A stretch of DNA of 64,000 nucleotides, from positions 19,032-83,031 of the forward strand of contig NZ_CAMLIG010000019.1 in NCBI RefSeq assembly GCF_946480185.1, given 5' to 3'. Each line of letters opens with the position of its first letter. The first letter of the stretch is position 1. Below, piece after piece: positions 18,146 through 26,494 of the stretch. The stretch comes from an uncultured Pedobacter sp. (GTDB lineage: Bacteria; Bacteroidota; Bacteroidia; Sphingobacteriales; Sphingobacteriaceae). A model generated the notes under the pieces. That model saw nothing but the letters and a program-made list of their open reading frames with translations, was not told where the DNA came from and did no database searches. Both the position numbers and the translations under genes were made by a program.

Positions 18146-19447
18146 CTAATTATACTCCCACTCAATATCCTCAATATCAACAATATATTTATTCAGTAAT
18201 AAAAAGTCGAAAAGCGGTTTAGCTTCTGGTGAAACTTCTAAATTTTTAGAAGTCACAATTTTCTTGTTTTTAATATCCCGATAAGGAAAAGTGAGGAGTT
18301 TTACGTTTCCGCTAAACAAATCACTCACATAAGCCAAAAGCTCATTGGTATAGTTGCTTCCATAATTTTCGGAAAGGAAAATATGCTTTAAATTTGCAAT
18401 ATTGGTAGTGATTCCAACACTTTGAGGTTTGCACTTGGCCAAGTATTTAGCCAATTTATTATGACGGTTAAAGTTAGAGATAATTACCGAATGACCTATT
18501 TCCAATATTTCTGCTGCTCTTTTTGAAATTCTGGCAAGCTGTTCATTATCCGCACAGGAGTTTGTTTCCATCATATTATTGAGCGTAAGCTCTACCATGG
18601 TGAGCGAGTCTGCGTCTTTAATATCCATGTGAAACTTATATTGCTTTACTGCGTTGTTAAAAAGATCGAAATCTGGCTTTACTTTTTGATTAAAGCGGGT
18701 ACGCAAAATCATGATGTGCTTTTTGTACATCAAATCTTTTGCCTGCATCACTCCTTCTTTAGGGATAAAAACCGCAGCCGGTGAAAACCCTTTTTGTATT
18801 AAATAAAGATTTACCAAAACCTCACTTACATCAGCGAAAGCTGGACCTTTAACACTAATTAAGTCAATTTCAACCGAGCCGGGACTTAAATTGTCTGCCA
18901 AAGATTCAATCATCCTTTGCGTATCATGATGGTGAAAAAAGGCCGCATAAACCAGATTCACACCTAAAATACCCAATATATTCTGCTGCAAAGTGGCGTC
19001 ACTATCCAACAAACGGACGTGAAAAATAATTTCATTTGCCGGTCCGCAGGGTTCCAACTGAAACTTAATACCCAGCCAGCCGTGTGGATCGTTTGATTTG
19101 TTGTAATTTAAAGTAGTTACGGTATCTGCAAAAGAGAAAAACTTGCGCTGTTCATACTTTACGCCGTGTAAACGTTCGCACAGCAGTTCAAACTCGTGGT
19201 TGAGCATTTTTTCTAAACGGGATTTAGAAACGTACCTTCCGGATTCTTCTGCGCCGTAAATCTCGTTGCTAAAAGTCATATCGTAGGCCGACATGGTTTT
19301 AGCGATTGTCCCGGAAGCGGCGCCAGCTGTAAAAAAGTTTCGGGCAACTTCCTGTCCTGCGCCTATTTCTGCAAATGTACCGTATATGTTTTGATCTAAA
19401 TTTATAGTTAGTGCCTTACGGCGGGTATCAATTGTTTCTAATAACAT
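18146..19447 (-). CDS. Conserved uncharacterised protein, T-F-A-E-I-G-A-G-Q-E family
   Basis: 433 residues with a highly conserved N-terminus (T-F-A-E-I-G-A-G-Q-E-V-A-R-N-F-F, then G-T-I-A-K-T-M-S-A-Y-D-M-T-F). From memory, relatives in several phyla carry database names such as nicotinate-nucleotide adenylyltransferase or TonB-related. I see no H-x-G-H or other adenylyltransferase motif, no signal peptide and no TonB box, so I do not transfer those names. It is third in a minus-strand operon after an HDAC-like gene and a nucleoid-associated protein, 32 bases behind the latter. Function unknown. Confidence 0.75.
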   Translation of the reverse strand: MLLETIDTRRKALTINLDQNIYGTFAEIGAGQEVARNFFTAGAASGTIAKTMSAYDMTFSNEIYGAEESGRYVSKSRLEKMLNHEFELLCERLHGVKYEQRKFFSFADTVTTLNYNKSNDPHGWLGIKFQLEPCGPANEIIFHVRLLDSDATLQQNILGILGVNLVYAAFFHHHDTQRMIESLADNLSPGSVEIDLISVKGPAFADVSEVLVNLYLIQKGFSPAAVFIPKEGVMQAKDLMYKKHIMILRTRFNQKVKPDFDLFNNAVKQYKFHMDIKDADSLTMVELTLNNMMETNSCADNEQLARISKRAAEILEIGHSVIISNFNRHNKLAKYLAKCKPQSVGITTNIANLKHIFLSENYGSNYTNELLAYVSDLFSGNVKLLTFPYRDIKNKKIVTSKNLEVSPEAKPLFDFLLLNKYIVDIEDIEWEYN

Positions 19448-19479
19448 GGGGCTAATTTAAGAATAAATTAATCTTTAGT

Positions 19480-20535
19480 TTAAGCCTCTTTATCGTAAAA
19501 CAGCGTAATATAATTCTTCCCTTTAATATCATCAAAACCCTGTTCCAACAAACTTCTATCGCCATGAATATATACGTGGAAATTTTTATCCAGTTTTAAA
19601 ACTGTTTTATAGTTAGCGTTCTGTTTCTTAACTGCTTGTGCAGAAATATCGAAACCATTACTTAAAGGAGTCTCAAACTCTTGCTCGTAACTGCTCATCA
19701 TGTTTTTGAAAGATTGTGATGCAACTTCATTCCCTATCACCTCATCAGAAAATTCCTCAAAATCAAACTTTTCTTTTTCCTTAAAATACTTCATTGATTT
19801 ATTAAGCAAATCAATTTTATCAGGTTTTGAAATCTCAAAAGTTTCGTCGATTTTTTCGGTGACAAAGTTTTTGTATAGCCCTAAAACGTTATGTGTTTGG
19901 TTAAAACTATCGTTACGGATTTTAAGTTTTAAAAAATCATCTTTCCAATAAACCGCTTCGCCACTTTTGTTAGTTTGGTCAATTACCACAACTTTATAAC
20001 CTTCTTCTAATTCGGTATTGACAATCAAACAACCTTTGTCAAGTTTCTGTATATTAATGGCTTCCTGCTCGTAACTTAAAGAAAAACCTCCGGCATCCGG
20101 ATAAACTTTTAAATAGGTTTCTTTGGTTTCTGATTTAAAAATCCCAATCGCTTTATGCAATTCTCCTTCAATTTGCACCGACTCGAAATTAACGATATAC
20201 ACTTCTCCTGCCTTAATTTTTGGATGTGTAGAAACATCATACAAATGGCGAGTGATCTGTTGGCTGATTTCGTGGAAATTGCTGCCACTTTCAAAGGCTT
20301 TTTTAGCGAAATGATAAATCTCGTTTAGCGCCAAATCGTTTGTGGCGTGTGTAAACCGATAAACCTCATTTACTTTTTCAAAAGGTTTTAAAAAGTAGGT
20401 CATTAATAGGTTTTTCAGCATTTCATCCTCAATACCTAAAGGCTCTTCAGATAAAACAAAGTATTCGTCATGCGCCTTATTGCCTACTTTATGTACCGAT
20501 ATTTGATTTAACGATGCTTCAAATGATGTAATCAT
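19480..20535 (-). CDS. Nucleoid-associated protein (NdpA/YejK family)
   Basis: 351 residues resembling the 37-kDa nucleoid-associated family (PF04245). It has an N-terminal block with Q-I-S-V-H-K-V-G-N-K and a C-terminal block ending N-Y-I-T-L-F-Y-D. Members bind the nucleoid in gamma-proteobacteria; the molecular role is poorly known. It starts 3 bases after the stop of the HDAC-like gene, so the two are co-transcribed. Confidence 0.8.
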   Translation of the reverse strand: MITSFEASLNQISVHKVGNKAHDEYFVLSEEPLGIEDEMLKNLLMTYFLKPFEKVNEVYRFTHATNDLALNEIYHFAKKAFESGSNFHEISQQITRHLYDVSTHPKIKAGEVYIVNFESVQIEGELHKAIGIFKSETKETYLKVYPDAGGFSLSYEQEAINIQKLDKGCLIVNTELEEGYKVVVIDQTNKSGEAVYWKDDFLKLKIRNDSFNQTHNVLGLYKNFVTEKIDETFEISKPDKIDLLNKSMKYFKEKEKFDFEEFSDEVIGNEVASQSFKNMMSSYEQEFETPLSNGFDISAQAVKKQNANYKTVLKLDKNFHVYIHGDRSLLEQGFDDIKGKNYITLFYDKEA

Positions 20536-20538
20536 ATT

Positions 20539-21441
20539 TTAAAAATAAATTTGTTCTGCAGTTTTAAAAGTGTTACAATGTGCATCAACAATAACTTTAA
20601 TATCAGCAGAGTAACCGCCTCCCATACTTACCTGTACAGGTATTTTGCGCTGATAACATTCCTCAAAAACCATTTGGTCCCTTTGCTGGCAACCTTTTAA
20701 ACTGAGCGCAAGTTTACCTAATTTATCTGTCTCTAGCACATCAACACCAGAAAGAAAAAATACAAAATCGGGTTTTACCTTATCGAACAAAGTTGGAAGA
20801 TGCTGGACCAGAATCTGTAAATAAGCGTCGTCTTTAACGCCATCTGGCAAGGGGATATCTAAATCAGATTTTTCCTTACGGAAAGGGAAATTCTTTTCTC
20901 CATGAACAGAAAAGGTAAAAACGTTTGGATTGTTTTCAAAGATTTGCGCAGTACCGTTTCCCTGATGAACATCTAAATCAATAATTAAAATAGAAGAGGC
21001 TAATTTGTTAGCCAATAAATAATTAGATGCAATAGCTTGATCGTTCAACAAACAAAAACCTTCGCCCCAGTTGCTTCCGGCATGATGGGTTCCTCCGGCA
21101 ACATTAAAGGCAACGCCGTTCTCAATAGCATAATGGCTGGCATCAATTGTCCCTTGCGCAATACGCAATTCCCTTTGTACCAATTGGACGTTTAACGGAA
21201 ATCCTGTGCGCTTTTCTTCCTGATAACTTAAATTAAGATTTTTTAATTTTTGCCAGTAGTCCGCTTCATGCGTTAATAAAACCCATTTTTCATCGCAAAT
21301 AGCTGGAGAAAAAAGGTTTTCATCTGTAATGATTCCTTCGTGTTTAAGTTGGAGCGGAATCAACTCGTACTTCAGCATCGGGAAACGATGTCCTGCGGGC
21401 AGAGGATGGGCGTAAACTGGATCGAATACAATTTTAAGCAT
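20539..21441 (-). CDS. HDAC-family deacetylase
   Basis: 300 residues of the histone deacetylase / acetoin utilisation / acetylpolyamine amidohydrolase superfamily. All active-site residues are visible: the His pair H119-H120 in G-G-T-H-H-A-G, zinc ligands D157 and H159 in D-L-D-V-H-Q-G-N-G-T, D234 in S-G-V-D-V, and the transition-state tyrosine Y277 in M-G-G-G-Y. It is therefore probably an active zinc amidohydrolase. The substrate may be acetyl-lysine protein or a small acetylated amine. Its operon partner, a nucleoid-associated protein, makes a chromatin substrate an attractive but unproven idea. Confidence 0.9.
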   Translation of the reverse strand: MLKIVFDPVYAHPLPAGHRFPMLKYELIPLQLKHEGIITDENLFSPAICDEKWVLLTHEADYWQKLKNLNLSYQEEKRTGFPLNVQLVQRELRIAQGTIDASHYAIENGVAFNVAGGTHHAGSNWGEGFCLLNDQAIASNYLLANKLASSILIIDLDVHQGNGTAQIFENNPNVFTFSVHGEKNFPFRKEKSDLDIPLPDGVKDDAYLQILVQHLPTLFDKVKPDFVFFLSGVDVLETDKLGKLALSLKGCQQRDQMVFEECYQRKIPVQVSMGGGYSADIKVIVDAHCNTFKTAEQIYF

Positions 21442-21524
21442 CCGCCAAGATATTATTTCTCATGGTATTACGCTGCTTAAACAATTTAAAATCGGATATT
21501 TTTTGTTCTTTCCTAACCAAGAAA

Positions 21525-22340
21525 CTAGGGCTTAATTGCTTCCCAATGTGTTTTGTGCTTTAGATTTAATATCATTTGTATTAAAACTAATATCGCTAAA
21601 AGCGCCATACCGTATAAACAGACCTGCATCAGCAGTGGATATTGTTGTGCATCAACCTGTTCTCTTTTTAAATATATTCCATATAATGACCAAACAGCCA
21701 CCAAACCAAAAAACCAGTTGCGCTTTGCTAAAATCATAAAAACTGAAAGCAGAATAACCACAGAGACCATAAGCACAGCCCAAACCCCTGGATTAATTCC
21801 AAAACCGTCCCAATTAAAATAAACTAAACACACAGATATGTTAGCAACATTTGCTACGCATAACCATGCAAAATAAATACTTAAAGGAAACTGGGTAAAA
21901 AGCTTGTTATTAAAGGTTTTACTTCTATCAAAAAGATTCAATTTTACAAAAATCATCACTAAAGTAATGAGCTGGATAATGATTAATATGGTTGAGGTTA
22001 AGATATATTGATAAGTAAAAGCAAACACCCAAAACGTAGTTGCAATATTGTTTACGATAAACAAATTCCCAATTCGTAAAACATCCTGACTGTTTTCTGA
22101 GTGGACATCATCTTTATAGGCCTTAATTAAACTGCGTATTGTGAAAATAAATAAGGAGAGATAGATAATGCCCCAAATAGCGAAGGTTAAACCCGCTGGC
22201 GTAAATACAGTGTTATATTTGTTTGAGATGTCAGCATTGGTAACACCGCCAAATAATTTTAACTGACTTAAATTAGCAACAGCGAAGGCAATTGCATAAA
22301 ACACTAAGTTTAAAATGGCTAATTTTTTTACTCTTCCCAT
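21525..22340 (-). CDS. TspO-like tryptophan-rich membrane protein
   Basis: 271 residues with about seven or eight hydrophobic segments, and F-T-P-A-G-L-T-F-A-I-W-G-I-I-Y in the N-terminal part, which matches the P-x-W-x-W-G-x-x-Y region of the tryptophan-rich sensory/TspO-MBR group. It is longer than classical TspO (~160). The group is linked to tetrapyrrole or lipid binding; the ligand here is unknown. It lies 83 bases upstream of the HDAC start on the same strand and may or may not share its transcript. Confidence 0.7.
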   Translation of the reverse strand: MGRVKKLAILNLVFYAIAFAVANLSQLKLFGGVTNADISNKYNTVFTPAGLTFAIWGIIYLSLFIFTIRSLIKAYKDDVHSENSQDVLRIGNLFIVNNIATTFWVFAFTYQYILTSTILIIIQLITLVMIFVKLNLFDRSKTFNNKLFTQFPLSIYFAWLCVANVANISVCLVYFNWDGFGINPGVWAVLMVSVVILLSVFMILAKRNWFFGLVAVWSLYGIYLKREQVDAQQYPLLMQVCLYGMALLAILVLIQMILNLKHKTHWEAIKP

Positions 22341-22487
22341 AATATTTATAGTTTAAATCATCGTAGTAAACCGAATTTTTTGATTTTTATGCTTACCCCA
22401 AAACGGCAGCTTTGAATATGCCCAACAAAAAAACAGCCAATTATGTTATTATATAACCTTGGTTTTTAGACTGTTTTAGTTGAAACA

Positions 22488-24290
22488 TTACTCGTTAACG
22501 TTTAATCCTATAGCTTTCAATAAAATAGATGCATTAAAAGTTTTGCACTCGCCAACTTTAATCTTATAATCAAAATACATTTCTTCGTTTTTAATCTGGA
22601 TATCAAAATGATAGTTTCTGATCTGTTGAGGAAATTCGTTGGCCAGTTCGGCAATCTGTAAATCATGGGTGGCAATAAAGCCAGGCGTATGCTGCTTAAT
22701 CAACGCTTTAATAAAAACCTTTGAACCCAGATATTTATCCCGGCTGTTTGTTCCCCTTAGCATTTCATCTACCAAAACGAAAGTATGTTCGTCTGTTTTA
22801 GTAATATCTAATATCATTTTCAAGCGGTCAATCTCTGCTTTAAAAGTAGAGGTTTGACTTGCCAAAGAATCTTTAATACGCATGTAGGTTATCAGATTAA
22901 AAACGGAAGATTCAAATTGGTTTGCACAAACATTTGCCCCGGCAAAAGCCAAAACCATATTTACCCCCACGGTACGTAAAAATGTTGATTTACCTGCCAT
23001 ATTTGAACCGGTAATTATAGCTATCGTGGGATTTTTTGCCAGCTGAAAATTATTTGAAACTCTATTTTCAACCTTAATTAGCGGATGCCCAAGGTCTTGA
23101 GCATTAAACAAATAGCTGTCGCTGATTACAGGAGTTGACCATTTAGGATGATTGAGGTTAAGCGTTGCCAAGGTAATTAGCGCTTCAAACTCGCCAATAA
23201 GGCTTATTCCTTTTACAATATTTGTTTGATTATTCCGCTCCCATTTAGCCAGTCTTTTTAAACAGCGCAAATCCCACTGAAAAAACAAGTTTAAAAATAC
23301 ACCTACAATTAGGTTTAGCCTACTATTCAGTGAATTTAATATACCTGCCAAATCAGCAATTTGCTGATGCAGAGGCTGGCTGCTTTTAATGTCGTTTGCT
23401 TTTTCTTGTAATAGCTCACTTTGCCAATTAACTTCCTCAATCCATTTGATATTTGGCGCATAGCCTTGCAATACCGTTACACTGCTCCCAATGTTTTCGT
23501 GGATATGGTCAATTTTAGCTTTGTATATAAAGTAAAGAGTTGCGCTTGCCAAAAGCCCTAAGGATAATAAACTCCAGAAAACACCTCCAATAAAAACTGC
23601 AAACATGAACAGTATCGGGTTTATAATAGTTACCGCAATTATCATGAACGATACGAATTTCGAACTCACAAATCCAATATTAGCGGGCAAATAATCCTTA
23701 AAAAAGTTCTCGATTTTTGGTGCTTGGTTAATGTCCAGATTAAAAAGTCGGGTTCTAAAATTAAGAATTTCTTCTTTGTAGATAGCAATCTCTTTTATAG
23801 CACTTTGCCTTTTCTCAATTGTAGTTTTTATTGCGGATTTATTTAACCAGTTTGCTAATATTGATTTCCCTTTTATGGTGACTGTTCTATTGAGATAAGC
23901 GAAAAGCGAAAACTCACCAAAAACATCTAAATCATCGGTATATACATGATTGGGGTCTTGGTATTCATTTCCGTTTGGATAAATGTTTGCTGTACCGATA
24001 GAAAGTCCGATCTCGTTTTCGACTAACTGAAGTTTTGTTTGGGCAAAATCATAAACCGACTGATATTTTACCTGCTGTTTAACGAGGATTAAAAATGCAA
24101 CAATCATCAATAAAGCAATAACAGAAAGCGCAACTAAGCCTTTGTTGAAAAACAAATATGCCCCCAAAACAGCAACAGCAAAAACAGTTAATCGGCAGTA
24201 AGAATAAATATTAATGAACCGCTTTAGTTTGCCAAGCTGAATCTCTAATTCAGCTTTCAAGGCTTCGTAATTTATATTAGGGTTTGCCAT
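22488..24290 (-). CDS. Membrane-anchored MutS-like ATPase
   Basis: 600 residues. The N-terminal third has two pairs of hydrophobic segments (around residues 30-70 and 190-250). The C-terminus is the MutS domain V ATPase: Walker A G-S-N-M-A-G-K-S-T, the S-x-F-x-A-E signature as Q-T-S-T-F-K-A-E, Walker B F-V-L-V-D-E-M, G-T-N-S-x-D and A-T-H-D. It lacks the mismatch-recognition domain and F-x-E motif, so it is not mismatch-repair MutS1; the role is unknown. ATG at 24290 is chosen because a longer frame (to 24350) would run back through the terminator of the OmpA-like gene. Confidence 0.85.
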   Translation of the reverse strand: MANPNINYEALKAELEIQLGKLKRFINIYSYCRLTVFAVAVLGAYLFFNKGLVALSVIALLMIVAFLILVKQQVKYQSVYDFAQTKLQLVENEIGLSIGTANIYPNGNEYQDPNHVYTDDLDVFGEFSLFAYLNRTVTIKGKSILANWLNKSAIKTTIEKRQSAIKEIAIYKEEILNFRTRLFNLDINQAPKIENFFKDYLPANIGFVSSKFVSFMIIAVTIINPILFMFAVFIGGVFWSLLSLGLLASATLYFIYKAKIDHIHENIGSSVTVLQGYAPNIKWIEEVNWQSELLQEKANDIKSSQPLHQQIADLAGILNSLNSRLNLIVGVFLNLFFQWDLRCLKRLAKWERNNQTNIVKGISLIGEFEALITLATLNLNHPKWSTPVISDSYLFNAQDLGHPLIKVENRVSNNFQLAKNPTIAIITGSNMAGKSTFLRTVGVNMVLAFAGANVCANQFESSVFNLITYMRIKDSLASQTSTFKAEIDRLKMILDITKTDEHTFVLVDEMLRGTNSRDKYLGSKVFIKALIKQHTPGFIATHDLQIAELANEFPQQIRNYHFDIQIKNEEMYFDYKIKVGECKTFNASILLKAIGLNVNE

Positions 24291-24307
24291 AAGTTTATGA
24301 AAAAACA

Positions 24308-24340
24308 TAAAAAAAACCGCCGGAGATATCAGCGGTTTTA
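24308..24340 (-). terminator. Terminator of the OmpA-like gene
   Basis: Minus-strand hairpin AAACCGC...GCGGTTT (24314-24320 with 24332-24338) followed by a run of eight T on the minus strand. Confidence 0.8.
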
Positions 24341-24364
24341 AATTTATCAAATTTAATGCTTGTT

Positions 24365-24958
24365 TTATTTTTCCGGAGCAATTTCAACTCTACGGTTTAA
24401 AGCTCTACCAGCTTCTGTTGAGTTGTCTGCAACTGGCTGAGACTCGCCAAAACCTTTGGTGATTAAACGGTTTGATGCAATTCCGTTGTTAACCAAGTAA
24501 TTTTTAACAGCATTGGCTCTGTCAACAGAAAGCGCCATATTTCTTTGCGCTGTACCCTCCGCAGATGAGTGTCCGTTCACCAAAAATTTACCATTCCCAG
24601 AGTTTTTAATCTGCTGTGCAATTTTCTCTAAAACTGCATAAGAAGATGTTTTTAAAACAGATGAATTAAATTCAAACTGGATATTTTTATAATCGTAAAC
24701 TTTCATTTTCTCTATAGGGCAACCATTATTGGATGCATCGCCTTTAACTTCCGGACATTCGTCTTTAGAATCAGAAATACCATCGCCATCTGTATCAACT
24801 TCTTTTACGGGTTCAACAGGTTTTGCTGGCTCTACAACCTCTTTTGGTTCTTCTTTGGGTTGAATTATAGGTTTTTTTGACTTACAAGAAGTGTAAAACA
24901 AGGCAATCAGCGATAAGCTTAATGCGAAAACAACGGTTTTAAAATTTACTTTAATCAT
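24365..24958 (-). CDS. OmpA-family lipoprotein
   Basis: 197 residues from ATG at 24958. The lipobox is F-Y-T-S-C-K. A Pro/Glu/Val-rich linker precedes a thrombospondin-type-3-like calcium motif D-T-D-G-D-G-I-S-D-S-K-D. The C-terminal ~110 residues form the OmpA peptidoglycan-binding domain with V-N-G-H-S-S-A-E-G-T, the N-x-x-L-S-x-x-R-A pattern (N-M-A-L-S-V-D-R-A) and R-A-L-N-R-R-V-E-I. It tethers the outer membrane to the cell wall. A TTG 24 bases upstream is a less likely start. It is monocistronic with its own terminator. Confidence 0.92.
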   Translation of the reverse strand: MIKVNFKTVVFALSLSLIALFYTSCKSKKPIIQPKEEPKEVVEPAKPVEPVKEVDTDGDGISDSKDECPEVKGDASNNGCPIEKMKVYDYKNIQFEFNSSVLKTSSYAVLEKIAQQIKNSGNGKFLVNGHSSAEGTAQRNMALSVDRANAVKNYLVNNGIASNRLITKGFGESQPVADNSTEAGRALNRRVEIAPEK

Positions 24959-25253
24959 AATTGTATATCTTGAAATGTTCAAATAATTGCAATTATAACA
25001 CCAAAATATTGAAATATAGAATCAAAAAAATAATCACTTTTAAAGTTGGAAAAACTCTACTTTAGTTTAGTGTGTAAGGCTTTACCCGTACATGTTGTTA
25101 AAAAACAGAGGAAATTTTACACTGCATGTTAATAAAAACCATGTTATTATTAAATCATAAAAAAATATTTATAAATCTGTTTTAAACCTGCGAAATAAAT
25201 AATTACTTTTATTCGTTCAGATTTAAAACACAAATAGTTTTGGCTTATCCACT
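24959..25253. other. Intergenic AT-rich divergent promoter region
   Basis: 295 bases between the divergent OmpA-like and response-regulator genes. No repeat, RNA or small gene recognised. The only motif I can name is the -7 box at 25235. Confidence 0.5.
25235..25242 (+). promoter_or_regulatory. -7 box close to the response-regulator start
   Basis: TAGTTTTG matches TAnnTTTG and lies only 11 bases before the ATG, predicting a leader of a few bases or none. Confidence 0.4.
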
Positions 25254-25631
25254 ATGAAGAAGATTTTAATAATAGACGACGAGATTGGGATATGCTTGAT
25301 TATGTCTAAATTTTTAACGAAGAATGGGTATCAAACCGTTACTGCTGAAAGCGGTGCAACAGCTTTTGAATATTTAGAAAACGAAAAATTTGATCTCGTA
25401 CTTAGTGATTTTAGGTTGGAAGATACCGATGGACGCGAAATTTTAAGACGCATCAAATCAGATTTCCCTGAGTTGATTGTTATCATCGTAAGCGGGTTTG
25501 GCGACCCTAATTTAGCGGCAGAGTTAATTAGAATGGGTGCTTATGACTTTATTAATAAGCCTATCTATCCCAATGTTATTCTTGAAACCGTACAAAGAGC
25601 TTTAGAAGGAAACGACGCTGTGTTAAATTAA
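25254..25631 (+). CDS. Single-domain response regulator
   Basis: 125 residues consisting only of a CheY-like receiver. It has acidic residues in I-I-D-D-E, the phospho-acceptor Asp in L-V-L-S-D-F-R-L-E-D, a Ser in I-V-S-G-F-G and the switch lysine in I-N-K-P-I. No output domain. The V-L-S-D-F and V-S-G-F-G style resembles receivers of NtrC-type regulators. No kinase is adjacent; the hybrid kinase at 1.4 kb is far off. Confidence 0.93.
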   Translation: MKKILIIDDEIGICLIMSKFLTKNGYQTVTAESGATAFEYLENEKFDLVLSDFRLEDTDGREILRRIKSDFPELIVIIVSGFGDPNLAAELIRMGAYDFINKPIYPNVILETVQRALEGNDAVLN

Positions 25632-25768
25632 AACCGATAATAATTTTTCATCTTAAAGAAGTTTAAATTTTCCATCTTCTTTTCCGGCTTTACGCTTTAC
25701 TTTATGTAAAGATTGTAAATGACTTTTTAAAAAATCTACATCTTTTCTGTTAAAGTAAAAGCAAATCT

Positions 25769-26242
25769 ATGAAAATCACTTTGATAGCAATTGGCAAAAC
25801 TGACGATGCTTATATCATCGAAGGAATAAACAAATACCTTAAACGCTTAAAGCATTACGTCAAATTTGAGATAAAGATTATCCCAGATTTGAAGAAAACA
25901 AAGAACCTGAGCGAGGATGAACAAAAAAGCAAAGAAGCAGAGCTGTTTTTGAAAAACATTAACCCAACAGATGAGGTTATTGTTTTAGATGAACGTGGTG
26001 TGGAATTGAGTTCAATGCATTTTGCAGATTTGCTAAACAAAAAAATGATTGGAAGTGTACAAAATATAGTTTTTTTAATCGGCGGACCTTACGGCTTTGA
26101 TAACTCTATATATCAAAGAGCGCATTATAAACTGTCGCTGTCACGCATGACTTTCTCTCATCAAATGATACGGTTGTTTTTTGCGGAGCAGATTTACAGA
26201 GCATTTACCATTTTAAAAGGCGAACCCTATCATCACGAATAA
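25769..26242 (+). CDS. rlmH: 23S rRNA (pseudouridine1915-N3)-methyltransferase RlmH
   Basis: 157-residue SPOUT methyltransferase, full length for the family. It has the SAM-binding knot motif F-L-I-G-G-P-Y-G-F and the C-terminal S-R-M-T-F-S-H-Q-M-I-R-L-F-F-A-E-Q-I-Y-R-A block ending P-Y-H-H-E. It methylates pseudouridine 1915 in helix 69 of 23S rRNA. A 40-residue membrane peptide gene follows 12 bases downstream. Confidence 0.96.
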   Translation: MKITLIAIGKTDDAYIIEGINKYLKRLKHYVKFEIKIIPDLKKTKNLSEDEQKSKEAELFLKNINPTDEVIVLDERGVELSSMHFADLLNKKMIGSVQNIVFLIGGPYGFDNSIYQRAHYKLSLSRMTFSHQMIRLFFAEQIYRAFTILKGEPYHHE

Positions 26243-26254
26243 AAGAATACAAAT

Positions 26255-26377
26255 ATGTTTGGAAACAAAAGACATTATTCCTTTAAAAGCGGAAACAACA
26301 GTAACGAGAAGCGACTGTTTTGGATATTGGCTATTCTGGTGAGTCTCATTTTTATCATCATTTCCAGATACGTTTAA
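26255..26377 (+). CDS. Small single-pass membrane protein downstream of rlmH
   Basis: 40 residues: a basic, Asn/Ser-rich N-terminus (M-F-G-N-K-R-H-Y-S-F-K-S-G) followed by one clear transmembrane helix (W-I-L-A-I-L-V-S-L-I-F-I-I-I). The positive-inside rule predicts N-terminus in the cytoplasm. It starts 12 bases after the rlmH stop on the same strand, consistent with co-transcription. I do not recognise a family; the coding call rests on amphipathic organisation and position. Confidence 0.55.
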   Translation: MFGNKRHYSFKSGNNSNEKRLFWILAILVSLIFIIISRYV

Positions 26378-26483
26378 CAAAACAACTTCTCTCCTGCTCT
26401 ATTTTCATCTTAAACTAAAATCAAAAAACCGTCACCATTTAAAAATGGAAGGGGGCAAATCAAACAAAATTGAAAATTAGCTG

Positions 26484-26491
26484 TACTTTTG
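26484..26491 (+). promoter_or_regulatory. -7 box at the mqnC start, possibly leaderless
   Basis: TACTTTTG matches TAnnTTTG and ends 3 bases before the ATG at 26495, so transcription would begin at or near the start codon. Confidence 0.45.
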
Positions 26492-26494
26492 GAT

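Noticed and set aside
18146..19447. Nicotinate-nucleotide adenylyltransferase label
   Set aside because: No nucleotidyltransferase H-x-G-H motif or fold signature is visible.
22488..24290. Mismatch-repair MutS
   Set aside because: It lacks the mismatch-recognition domain and F-x-E motif and has N-terminal membrane segments, so it is only a MutS-like ATPase.
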